Shown here piece by piece: positions 1 through 7,758 of a DNA stretch of 64,000 nt (positions within the stretch are counted from its first letter, which is position 1; each line of letters begins with the position of its first letter). The notes under the pieces were generated by a model that was not told the origin of the DNA, did no database searches, and saw only the letters and a program-made list of their open reading frames with translations. The stretch is from JAAYBF01 sp963716445 (GTDB lineage: Bacteria; Actinomycetota; Thermoleophilia; Solirubrobacterales; Thermoleophilaceae). The position numbers and the translations under genes are program-made. The stretch lies in the NCBI GenBank assembly GCA_963716445.1, contig OY970313.1, positions 1,860,001 to 1,924,000 of the forward strand, written 5' to 3'.

Positions 1-539
1 CATGCGACGATCAGTCCCCCGTCGTCGCCGTCGCCCGACAGATGCGTGACCGCCGCACCGTCGCCGAAGACCGTGGCGGTCGAGCGGTCCTTTCGGTTGA
101 TCAGCTTCGACGTCGTCTCGGCGGTCACCAGCAGCACCTCCGAGGCGAGCCCGCCGCGCACGAGCGAGTCCGCGATGGCCAGGCCGTAGACGTAGCCCGA
201 GCAGGCGAGCGAGTAGTCGAAGGCCAGGACGCGATCCTCCAGCCCCAGGTGCCGGTGAAGCAGGTGGGCGTTGCCGGGCAGAGGGTAGTCCGGCATCTGG
301 GTGCAGTAGAGGATGGCGTCGATCCGCGTGAGGTCGAGCCGTGACTCGTCGACGAGCGACGAGCAGGCTCGGACCGAAAGGTCGAACGCGGTCTCGTCGG
401 CTTTCGCCCAGCGCCGCGAGAGGACTCCCGTCCGGGCCGCGACGTCAGACAGCTTCCACGACGGGTTCTCCCGGTCCAGTTGCGCGTTCGACACCTCGCG
501 CTCTGGCAGCGCGTAGGAGATGGCGCGGATCCTCGTCAT
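1..539 (-). CDS. 3-oxoacyl-ACP synthase III (FabH-like), C-terminus off the left edge
   Basis: A partial thiolase-fold ketosynthase; 179 N-terminal residues are visible and the rest lies beyond base 1. Family members condense an acyl-CoA starter with malonyl-ACP. The active-site cysteine is Cys113 in the context DYSLACSGYVYGL, matching Cys112 of E. coli FabH. The later GDGAA motif is also present, but the catalytic His and Asn are outside the window. The ATG start overlaps the stop of the upstream metallo-hydrolase gene by 4 bp (ATGA), so it is the distal visible gene of the 4660-to-1 operon. With its own ACP, ketoreductase and CCR-like gene next to it, it probably serves a dedicated acyl or polyketide-like pathway rather than housekeeping FAS. 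The exact subfamily is not certain. Confidence 0.85.
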   Translation of the reverse strand, partial: MTRIRAISYALPEREVSNAQLDRENPSWKLSDVAARTGVLSRRWAKADETAFDLSVRACSSLVDESRLDLTRIDAILYCTQMPDYPLPGNAHLLHRHLGLEDRVLAFDYSLACSGYVYGLAIADSLVRGGLASEVLLVTAETTSKLINRKDRSTATVFGDGAAVTHLSGDGDDGGLIVA

Positions 540-1234
540 CGGGCGGCCTCCGCCGGGCGTTCGAGCGCCGCCAGCGCCTGCCCGAGCGGCATGGAGGCGC
601 CGTGACCGGGATGAATTCGTGTGCCGGGGAGCCATTCGTCGGCCAGCCGCGCGATCGACGCCTGAAGCGCGACTTCGTCGCCGCCCGGAAGATCCGTCCG
701 ACCGCCCGCGCCGGCCAGCAGCACGTCGCCCGTGAACAGCGTCTCGCCGACGCCGAGGCAGACGCTGCCGTGGGTGTGGCCGGGGGTGTGCACGACGACC
801 ACCTCGAGATCGCCGAAGCGCAGCGCCTCTCGGTCGACGAGTGACGCGTCGACGTGCGGAACGACGATCGCCGGCTCACCGTGGACGAGCGTTCGGTAGA
901 AGTTCGCCCGCCGCAGGAGCGGCTCGTCCGCGGGATGGAGGTAGAACGGAACCGCGTAGGCGTCCACGAGCGCCGCCGCCGCCGCGACGTGGTCGTAATG
1001 GGCATGCGTGGCGAGCACCGCACGGAGGTCGATCCCGGGGTCCGCGAGATGCTCGGCTATGCGGTCGAAGTCCTCACCGGGGTCGATGACGATCGCGTCA
1101 CCGGACTGGTGGACGACGACGTAGCTGTTCTCCTCGAGCCGGCCCGTCACGACGCGGTGGACGTCAAGCCTCGGCGCCTGCTCGGCGCCCGTCGGGGGGC
1201 GAGCGGGGTCTTGCCGGCTCCCCTGCTCAGTCAT
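536..1234 (-). CDS. MBL-fold metallo-hydrolase, glyoxalase II-like
   Basis: A 232-residue metallo-beta-lactamase-fold protein. The metal-binding signature THAHYDH is at residues 76-82. HTPGHTHGS is at about 149-157, an Asp ligand lies in FTGD (170), and HPGHG is at about 208-212. This is the full set expected for a dinuclear hydrolase acting on thioesters or similar substrates. It overlaps its neighbours on both sides (8 bp with the flavin monooxygenase gene, 4 bp with the KAS III gene), so translation is likely coupled. In an ACP-containing cluster it could be a thioesterase that releases an acyl chain; that is inference. A generic hydroxyacylglutathione-hydrolase paralogue is the alternative. 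Confidence 0.85.
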   Translation of the reverse strand: MTEQGSRQDPARPPTGAEQAPRLDVHRVVTGRLEENSYVVVHQSGDAIVIDPGEDFDRIAEHLADPGIDLRAVLATHAHYDHVAAAAALVDAYAVPFYLHPADEPLLRRANFYRTLVHGEPAIVVPHVDASLVDREALRFGDLEVVVVHTPGHTHGSVCLGVGETLFTGDVLLAGAGGRTDLPGGDEVALQASIARLADEWLPGTRIHPGHGASMPLGQALAALERPAEAAR

Positions 1235-2261
1235 CCGCCAGGACGCGTCGGACGGTCGGGGCGACTTCGGTTCCGAAGAGCTCGATGGAGCGCATGACGC
1301 CCTCGTGGGCGAGGCTGCCGATCGGGAAGTGCATCAGGAAGCGCTGGTGTCCGAAGAGCTCGTGCTGATGGAGGATCTTCTCGGTGACCTCGTCGGGGCT
1401 GCCGACGAAGTTCGGCCCGTCCAGTCCGCGAGCAGCTTTGTAGTCGGCGCGCGTCACGGGCTCCCAGCCTCGCTCGCGCCCGATGCGGTTCATCGTGGCC
1501 GCAAACGGCTCGAAGGACTCCTCGACCGCGGCGGCGGCGGTCTCGGCGATGTACCCGTGCGAGTTGACGCTGAACGCGGGCGCCGACCCGTGACCCGCCT
1601 CCGTGGCGGCTCGCCTGTGGATCTTGGCCGTCGACTTGAAGCGCTTGGGGTCGCCGCCGATGATCGCCAGCGCGAGCGGCAGACCGAGGGCCCCCGCGCG
1701 AAGCGTCGACTGCGGGCTGCCGCCGGCCGCTATCCAGACGGGCAGCCGCTCTTGGACTGGACGTGGGTAGACGCCGAGCTCGGCGAGCGACGGGCGGTGG
1801 CGACCTGACCAGGTGACGTGCTCGGAGTCCCGAGCTCGCAGGAGCAGATCGAGCTTCTCGGAGAACAGCTCGTCATAGTCGTCCGGGTCGCAGCCGAAGA
1901 GCGCGAACGACTCGCTGAACCCCCCTCTACCGACCATGATCTCGGCGCGCCCGCCCGACAGCAGGTCGAGGGTGGCGAAGTCCTGGAACACGCGTACGGG
2001 ATCGTCGGAGCTGATCACGCTGACGGCGCTCGAGAGCCGGATTCGCTCGGTCCGGGCGGCCGCCGCGGCCAGCACCACCGCCGGCGACGAGACGGCGAAG
2101 TCCGGACGGTGATGCTCACCGACGCCGAACACGTCCAGCCCCACCCGATCGGCCAGCTCGATCTCCTCGAGCAGGTTGCGCAGACGCTGCTGGGGGGACA
2201 TCGTCGAGCCGGTCACGGGATCGGGCGTCAGCTCGCCGAAGGTGTAGATCCCCAGCTCCAT
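1227..2261 (-). CDS. LLM-class flavin-dependent oxidoreductase
   Basis: A 344-residue bacterial-luciferase-like monooxygenase of the F420/FMN TIM-barrel superfamily. The N-terminus MELGIYTFGELTPDP and the segments VGLDVFGVGEHH, SSAVSVISSDDPVRVFQDFATLD and VGRGGF are typical. The start is the ATG at 2261, 2 bp after the SDR stop codon. The open frame continues upstream, but that extension would run into the SDR gene and has no family character. The substrate cannot be read from sequence. Its place between a ketoreductase and a metallo-hydrolase suggests oxidation of an intermediate bound to the cluster's acyl carrier protein. Confidence 0.85.
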   Translation of the reverse strand: MELGIYTFGELTPDPVTGSTMSPQQRLRNLLEEIELADRVGLDVFGVGEHHRPDFAVSSPAVVLAAAAARTERIRLSSAVSVISSDDPVRVFQDFATLDLLSGGRAEIMVGRGGFSESFALFGCDPDDYDELFSEKLDLLLRARDSEHVTWSGRHRPSLAELGVYPRPVQERLPVWIAAGGSPQSTLRAGALGLPLALAIIGGDPKRFKSTAKIHRRAATEAGHGSAPAFSVNSHGYIAETAAAAVEESFEPFAATMNRIGRERGWEPVTRADYKAARGLDGPNFVGSPDEVTEKILHQHELFGHQRFLMHFPIGSLAHEGVMRSIELFGTEVAPTVRRVLADD

Positions 2262-2263
2262 CG

Positions 2264-3010
2264 TCAGGCGCTCAGTCCGCCGTCGACCGTCAGGACCGCC
2301 CCATTGACGTAGCTGGCCTGCTCGGACACGAGGAACCGGACGCACGCCGCGACCTCTTCGGGGGTTCCCTTGCGGCCGGCGGGGATGGCGGCGACCAGGG
2401 CGTCCGGCACGTCGGCCGTCATCGGCGTGTCGACGATTCCCGCCGCGACCGCGTTGACGGTGACAGCCCGACCCGCAGCTTCGACGGCCGCGGCCTTGGT
2501 GAGCCCGATGAGGCCCGCCTTCGAGGCCGCATAGCCCGCCTGCCCGGCGCGCGGCCGGTCGGCGGCCACCGTCGCTATGTTGACCACGCGACCGAAACGC
2601 TCACGCTGCATCGCTCGGAGCACCCGTCGGGTGAGCCGAAAGGCGGTCGTCAGATTCGTCTCCACGATCGCCTGCCAGGAGTCGTCGTCGAGCTGCAACA
2701 GGAGTCGGTTGCTCATCGCGCCGGCGTTGTTGACCAACGCGAGGATCGGCCGCTCGAGCTCCTGCTCCACCTCGGTGCAGAGCTGGTGGACGGCTTCCGC
2801 ATCGCGGACGTCCGCGGCAATGGCCAGCGCCCGCCCTCCATCGGCGCGGACGGCGTCGACCACGGCTTCCGCCGCGGCTCTGCTCGTGTGGTAGTTCACA
2901 CCGACAGGCCACCCGTCGGCGGCAAGGCCTCGAGCGATGGCCGCACCGATGCCGCTCGAGGCACCGGTGACCAGCGCGCACCCTCGATCCGCGGCGGCGG
3001 TCACGGTCAC
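2264..3010 (-). CDS. SDR-family 3-oxoacyl-ACP reductase (FabG-like)
   Basis: A 248-residue classical short-chain dehydrogenase. The NAD(P)-binding TGASSGIG is at 15-22, NNAG at 94-97, and the catalytic YxxxK is Tyr160/Lys164 in YAASK. The usual catalytic Ser, 13 residues before the Tyr, is Thr147 (context NIATVAA). The GTG start overlaps the ACP stop codon (GTGA). The longer upstream frame is rejected because it would overlap the ACP gene almost entirely. Length and the C-terminal VNGAVLTVDGG match FabG. It presumably reduces the beta-ketoacyl product of the neighbouring KAS III on the cluster ACP. Confidence 0.88.
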   Translation of the reverse strand: MTVTAAADRGCALVTGASSGIGAAIARGLAADGWPVGVNYHTSRAAAEAVVDAVRADGGRALAIAADVRDAEAVHQLCTEVEQELERPILALVNNAGAMSNRLLLQLDDDSWQAIVETNLTTAFRLTRRVLRAMQRERFGRVVNIATVAADRPRAGQAGYAASKAGLIGLTKAAAVEAAGRAVTVNAVAAGIVDTPMTADVPDALVAAIPAGRKGTPEEVAACVRFLVSEQASYVNGAVLTVDGGLSA

Positions 3011-3303
3011 GCCGCTTCGTTCATCAGAACCTCTATGTACGCGGCGAGGTCGGCCACCGAACGGAACGGGCTGGGCTCCTGCGACAGGGCCCGATCGTCG
3101 GCTAGGACGAGTGACACTCCAAGGCTCTGCTCGAGGTTCTCCTCGAGTGTGACGACGAAGTTTATGAGCCCCAGCGAGTCGAGATCGCTCGCGGTGCCGT
3201 GGATCGCCGTCTGTGGCGATTTCTCGATTGGGGGCTTCCCGGGGCGGTCCCGGTTGGCCTCGTCGATGGCCGCGTAGATGCACTGCACCACGCTGTCTTT
3301 CAT
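3007..3303 (-). CDS. acyl carrier protein
   Basis: A 98-residue stand-alone acyl carrier protein. The phosphopantetheine attachment site is the Ser in DLDSLGLINFV (DSL motif). The surrounding helix pattern and acidic residues match the family, and the length is slightly above the usual 77-90. An ATG start is preceded on the minus strand by GGAAGGAG, a good ribosome binding site. It lies between the CCR-like gene (37 bp upstream) and the SDR gene (4-bp overlap). The sequence is divergent from housekeeping AcpP, which supports a dedicated carrier for this cluster. It is far too short a hit for long-frame searches because another frame covers the same DNA. Confidence 0.88.
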   Translation of the reverse strand: MKDSVVQCIYAAIDEANRDRPGKPPIEKSPQTAIHGTASDLDSLGLINFVVTLEENLEQSLGVSLVLADDRALSQEPSPFRSVADLAAYIEVLMNEAA

Positions 3304-3340
3304 ACAGGCGCTCCTTCCATTCGTCGGGCGGCTTGTGCGG

Positions 3341-4660
3341 TCACGTCTCCAGGCCCGTGCGAAAGGCGCCGATCCGGGCTTCGCCCACCTGCTCGCGCGT
3401 CTCCGGATCCTCGATGCCCTCCCCCTCACGCGCCGCCAAGCACAGGACGCCGATCTTGCCGACGTGCTCATTGAGCTGCACCAGGCGAACGGCGCGCCCG
3501 ACCTCTGACAGTGGAAACACGCGGGACAGCGCGGGAACGATCCGTCCCATCGAGATGAGGCGGGTCGCCTCCCACGCCTCCTGCCAGTTCGCGCCATGGC
3601 TGCCGATGATGCGCTTGGCCCGCATCCAGAGGTGGCGATTGTCGTATCCGTGGTCGTAGCCGGTGCTCGATCCGCAGGTGACCACCGCGCCCCCACGGCG
3701 AGCGACGTAGACCGAGGCGCCAAAGGTCTGGCGACCGACGTAGTCGAAGACGATGTGCGGGTCCTCACCGACCTCCGCGCGAATCGCCGCTCCGACCCGC
3801 CGCCCCGCGTCAGCCCCCTCCAGGCCGTCGAGCCCTAGCTGGTCGCGGCGCAGTACCACGTCGCAGCCCAGCCTTCTCAGCGCTGCTTCCTTTGCGTCCG
3901 AGCTCACCACCCCGATGGCGATGCCACCACCGTTGCGGACAAACTGAACTCCGTAGGAGCCGAGGCCGCCCGCGCCGCCCCATACGAGCACGACGTCCCC
4001 CTGCTTCATTCGAGCGCCGTTGGCGCTCACGATCATTCGGTAGGCCGTCACGGCGCAGAGGCTGTTGCAAGCCGCCTCCTCCCAGCTCAGGAGTGCCGGC
4101 TTGGGCATCAACTGGTTGGCCTTGACGAGAGCGAACTGAGCCAGGCCGCCGAAGTTGGTCTCGTATCCCCACGCCCGCGCGTCCGCCGTGATCACGCCGT
4201 CCTCCTGCGACGCAGGATCCTCGTGGTCGATCCAGGACGGCGACGCCACAACCCGGTCGCCGACCTTCCAGCGCCGGACGCCGGCGCCGATCCGCACGAC
4301 CACGCCGGCAGCGTCCGATCCGATGACGTGGTACGGCTGGTGATGTCGCAGCTCCGGCCCGCCCTGGCGAGCGAAGCGCTCGAGGAACGCGAAGGTCGGA
4401 ACGGGCTCGAACAGCGCCGACCAGACGGTGTTGTAGTTGATCGCGCTCGCCATCACGGCGATCAGCACCTCGCCTGGGGCGGGGTCGGGAACCGGCACCG
4501 GGCCGACATGAATGCTGTCGCGCACATCCTTCTCGGTCGCCGAGCGCATGGTTTCCACGTCCTCGACGCGTAGGTGTGCGGCGATCTGGGCGTCGGGCAG
4601 TTCGCACTCCGCGAGCTCAGGCCCCAAGCGGCCATCCTGGATTGCCTCGACCACGTCCAC
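3341..4660 (-). CDS. crotonyl-CoA carboxylase/reductase family protein
   Basis: A 439-residue zinc-independent MDR-superfamily enoyl reductase. The CCR/ECR hallmarks NYNTVWSALFEPVPTF (about 75-90) and the nucleotide-binding VWGGAGGLGSYGVQ (about 226-239) are present. Residues matching the CO2-binding site of CCRs can be placed: Asn77 (NYNTVW), Glu167 (GYETNFGG) and His355 (GSHGANWQEAW). CCRs make ethylmalonyl-CoA from crotonyl-CoA, CO2 and NADPH, for the ethylmalonyl-CoA pathway or as polyketide extender units. The start is a GTG at 4660. It is the first gene of the minus-strand ACP cluster. A plain enoyl-thioester reductase role cannot be excluded. Confidence 0.87.
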   Translation of the reverse strand: MDVVEAIQDGRLGPELAECELPDAQIAAHLRVEDVETMRSATEKDVRDSIHVGPVPVPDPAPGEVLIAVMASAINYNTVWSALFEPVPTFAFLERFARQGGPELRHHQPYHVIGSDAAGVVVRIGAGVRRWKVGDRVVASPSWIDHEDPASQEDGVITADARAWGYETNFGGLAQFALVKANQLMPKPALLSWEEAACNSLCAVTAYRMIVSANGARMKQGDVVLVWGGAGGLGSYGVQFVRNGGGIAIGVVSSDAKEAALRRLGCDVVLRRDQLGLDGLEGADAGRRVGAAIRAEVGEDPHIVFDYVGRQTFGASVYVARRGGAVVTCGSSTGYDHGYDNRHLWMRAKRIIGSHGANWQEAWEATRLISMGRIVPALSRVFPLSEVGRAVRLVQLNEHVGKIGVLCLAAREGEGIEDPETREQVGEARIGAFRTGLET

Positions 4661-4798
4661 GAAATCGTCTCTAGCGCGATCGGTATTCGGTCACCGGCCG
4701 CCGCACCCGCTGTAGTCTCCAGGCGACGGTGCCGAAGGTAATCTCGAGTTCCTCACTTTTGTCACGGCGCGACCGTACCATGCCGTGGAGGCCCTGAC

Positions 4799-6106
4799 GT
4801 GAGCTACCGTCAGCTCATGGAGGGATCGGTATTGGAGTGCGATCTGCCGATCGCAAGCCCTCCCCTGGTCGTCCACAACGAGCTCGTGCTCAGCGGTCGC
4901 GCGGCATCTCCAGGGGGCACATCTGGGGTGATAGTCGAGCTAGACGGCAGGACGTTCAACGCTTGCTACGGACTCGACAGCACCGCGCTCGCCGAGATCC
5001 TGCCGGAGACTCCCGGCGCCGACCGAGCCGGCTATCACATCCGTATCGACACGTCGACATGGGCCCCAGGGTGTCGTGACGTAGCGCTCTCCGCCTACGA
5101 CGCAGAGGGGGGCCGCGCCGTGATCGAGGGTCAGCTCGACATCCGGCCCTTCGAAGAGGCAGGCGCCACGGCCGAGGCCAACCTCGCCGCCCTCGCGCGC
5201 GGCGGACGGGCGATGTGGCTCGACGAGCCACGCTTCAGGGACGGCAGGGCAGAGATCGACGGCGAGCTGCGCATCTCGGGCTGGGCCCATCTCGAAGACG
5301 GCGTCGAAGCCGTGGTCGTCACCCTCGATGGACATATTCAGTACGACGCCGTTCGACCGATCGTGCGACCGGATCTGCTCGACGTTCACGGCGCCGACAT
5401 CGCGGCGGAGGCGGGTTTCGCCGTGCGACTCCACGCCGCCGACTGTCCTCCCGGTCGACATTCGCTCTCCGTGGTGGCGCTGGGACGCGATGGGCATAGC
5501 GCCGTCGGCGTCGAGGGCGAGCTCCGCTGCCAAGCCAGTCCATCGATCGACGATGAACAGCTGGCCGACGGCTACACGCACGTCGAGTGGATCGAGAATG
5601 ACGACAGCGCGACCCCTCGAAAGCGAGTTCAGCGGACGGCGAAGCAGGACGACCGAGCCGTCGCCCTACCGAGCTCGCCAGAGGGAGTCCGAAGATTGCA
5701 CGCCACAGCGCTGATGTGGGAGGACAGAGCGCTGCTGGCCGAGGCGGACGCAGCGGTGAGCCGCACCGAGGCCAGGCTCGCGCGGGCACACCAGGAAGGG
5801 GCCCTAGGCGTACTGCAGGCGACCGAGGCGAAGCTGCGCGCGGCTCGCCTCGCCCACGCCGAGCTCGAGGCGGCGCGGCGAGACCTGGACGCGACGAAGC
5901 AGCGGCTGGCAGGCGTCGAGCGGGACCGCGAGGACGCACGGGTGGAGCTCGCCCGGGCCCGCGCGGCGCTCCAAGCGCGCGAAGAGGAGCTCACGCGCCG
6001 CTCGGCGCTACTGGAGAGCCAACGGAGCTCGCTGTCATGGCGCATGACCCGACCGCTGCGATCGGTCAAGCGCGGGTGGCTGCGCAGTCTGGCCCGACTG
6101 CGTTGA
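4799..6106 (+). CDS. surface-glycan locus protein: two beta-sandwich repeats, coiled coil and SWR tail
   Basis: A 435-residue protein with no catalytic motif that I recognise. Residues ~20-118 and ~150-247 look like two copies of one beta-rich module (pattern SGxA...VxVxLDGxxxxA, then PGxHxLxVxAxxxxG). About 320-410 is a strongly heptad-like charged coiled coil rich in Ala, Glu and Arg. It ends in SLSWRMTRPLRSVKR plus basic residues, a tail also found on two other proteins of this locus. The GTG start has GGAGG upstream. It is first in a two-gene unit with the methyltransferase at 6167. I infer a scaffold or binding role in surface-glycan assembly; the function is unknown. Confidence 0.7.
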   Translation: MSYRQLMEGSVLECDLPIASPPLVVHNELVLSGRAASPGGTSGVIVELDGRTFNACYGLDSTALAEILPETPGADRAGYHIRIDTSTWAPGCRDVALSAYDAEGGRAVIEGQLDIRPFEEAGATAEANLAALARGGRAMWLDEPRFRDGRAEIDGELRISGWAHLEDGVEAVVVTLDGHIQYDAVRPIVRPDLLDVHGADIAAEAGFAVRLHAADCPPGRHSLSVVALGRDGHSAVGVEGELRCQASPSIDDEQLADGYTHVEWIENDDSATPRKRVQRTAKQDDRAVALPSSPEGVRRLHATALMWEDRALLAEADAAVSRTEARLARAHQEGALGVLQATEAKLRAARLAHAELEAARRDLDATKQRLAGVERDREDARVELARARAALQAREEELTRRSALLESQRSSLSWRMTRPLRSVKRGWLRSLARLR

Positions 6107-6166
6107 CCATGCGACGTTCCGGCACCCCCGCTCGCCACACGACGAACGTCCTGGGAGGATGCGCAG

Positions 6167-7057
6167 ATGACCGATGGTGACGACGGATACCTCGCCGACA
6201 GGCAGTTCGTCCTCGACGCCCATCGCGGTAGTGCGCCCGAGCCGGAGCACTTCGCACGATACGGCTGGGCTCAGCGGCTGGTGGCCGGAGGGCGCGTGCT
6301 CGACGTCGGCTGCGGCAGCGGCCACGGGACCCGACTGCTGGCCGGCCACGCGCGCCAAGCGGTCGGTGTCGACATCTCGGCGGTCGCGGTGACGGAGGCC
6401 ATGCGTGAGCACGGCGACCATGCGGAGTTCCATCAGGGCGACATGTGTCGTCTTCCCTTCGAGGACGCGGAGTTCGACGCAATCGCCTGCTTCGAGACGA
6501 TCTCGCAGACCGCCGACGTCGAGCGTGCTCTCGACGAGCTGCGGCGGGTGCTGCTACCCGGCGGCCTATTGCTGATCTCCGCTCCTAACCGCGGGGTCTA
6601 TCCCTCCGGGAACCCGCTACATCTCACCGAGCTGACTTCCCGCGAGCTCGAAGACGCCTTGGCCACTCGCTTCGCGAACGTCGCCGTGCATCGCGAGCAG
6701 ACCTACCACGCGACGCTTCTCGGAACCGCCGCCACGCTCGCTCACGACGACCCTGCGGTTCGGATCGGCGCCGACGTGACGAAGATCGTCGGCGACTCGC
6801 CGGGCGGCGAGCTCTACGCCGTCGCCGTCGCGAGCGACGGCCAACTGCCGCCGGAGCCGGCGCTCGTCGTGCTCGGGAAGCGGATCGACCTCGACGAGCA
6901 GCGTCGGCTGATCGAGCTTTGGCAGGAGCGCTGTGTACGCGCCGAGGCCGAGGCCCTAGCCCTCAGGAACGAGGTCAACGTCGCGCAGGCGCATCGGGAG
7001 GCCGCGCTCGTACGGGCGAAGACGGCCGAGCGCTCGGGTACGAGCAAGCAACGCTGA
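6167..7057 (+). CDS. class I SAM-dependent methyltransferase of the glycan locus
   Basis: A 296-residue Rossmann-fold methyltransferase. Motif I VLDVGCGSGHGTRL is at about 44-57, with acidic GVDIS, the QGDM loop and the post-motif LRRVLLPGGLLLISAPN. The C-terminal ~45 residues begin a coiled coil but stop early. The paralogue at 13547-14740 continues through a long coiled coil to an SWR tail, so this copy lacks that end. A clear GGGAGG ribosome binding site precedes the ATG. Convergent with the gene ending at 7068 (10-bp gap). A sugar or lipid-carrier methylation role is inferred from context. Confidence 0.85.
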   Translation: MTDGDDGYLADRQFVLDAHRGSAPEPEHFARYGWAQRLVAGGRVLDVGCGSGHGTRLLAGHARQAVGVDISAVAVTEAMREHGDHAEFHQGDMCRLPFEDAEFDAIACFETISQTADVERALDELRRVLLPGGLLLISAPNRGVYPSGNPLHLTELTSRELEDALATRFANVAVHREQTYHATLLGTAATLAHDDPAVRIGADVTKIVGDSPGGELYAVAVASDGQLPPEPALVVLGKRIDLDEQRRLIELWQERCVRAEAEALALRNEVNVAQAHREAALVRAKTAERSGTSKQR

Positions 7058-7067
7058 AAGGCGCGAA

Positions 7068-7742
7068 TCAGCGGCGGAAGGCCGGTGCCCACTCTCGCGG
7101 CCGCAAGGCCGGATCCCACATGCGAGCCAACGCTATGCCTGCGTCTCTGATCGCCTCCCGATCGTCCTCCCACAGCCTCGACATGTGGTGGATGTACGGG
7201 ACGTCGTTACAGATCACCCGGCCGCCAGCGGCCCGAACACGCAAGCTGAAGTCGACGTCGTAGCCGTGGAAGCGCTCCGCGAGCGCTTCCCCGAAGCGGA
7301 TGCTTCGCACGACCCAAGGCGCCATGACGAGCATTGCGCCGTCGACCCCCTGGACCTCGTGCGAGCCGACCGAGTGGCGGATCTCGACACCGGGCGCCAC
7401 CGACGTCCCGAAGAGGTTCTCGGTCGCGGTCCAGCAATGGAGCCTCACCTTGCAGGCGCCCAACAGGCCGATCAGCCCTGTGCGCGGATCCTTCAGCAAC
7501 GGGCGCACTCGAGAAAGCAGGCTGCCGTCGGTGAGCTCGAGATCCTGGTGGAGGAGGATCAGGGCCTCGAGCTCGGGATGGCCGGCCGCCTCATCCATCA
7601 TCTCGTTGTAGGGCCGCTGGATCGAGTCGTACCCCTCACGAACGAGCACCGGCGAGTCCGGCTCTCTGACCCGGCGGATGCTCGGCAGCGCTATCCGCTC
7701 GTAGACCTCACGGTCGCTGATTGCCGTACCGAAGACGATCAT
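7068..7742 (-). CDS. GT2/StrF-type glycosyltransferase-like protein
   Basis: A 224-residue protein resembling the compact GT-A proteins related to StrF (streptomycin biosynthesis). LILLHQDLEL supplies an acidic metal-binding-like site, followed by QGVDGAMLVMAPWVV and FHGYDVDFSLRVRAAG. The latter resembles the GT2 acceptor/catalytic segment with an Asp-x-Asp pair. It is probably the last gene of the minus-strand unit that starts at 9287, 16 bp behind the acyltransferase gene. The sugar donor cannot be predicted. Family assignment rests on pattern only. Confidence 0.65.
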   Translation of the reverse strand: MIVFGTAISDREVYERIALPSIRRVREPDSPVLVREGYDSIQRPYNEMMDEAAGHPELEALILLHQDLELTDGSLLSRVRPLLKDPRTGLIGLLGACKVRLHCWTATENLFGTSVAPGVEIRHSVGSHEVQGVDGAMLVMAPWVVRSIRFGEALAERFHGYDVDFSLRVRAAGGRVICNDVPYIHHMSRLWEDDREAIRDAGIALARMWDPALRPREWAPAFRR

Positions 7743-7758
7743 GCGGAGCGAGAGAGCG

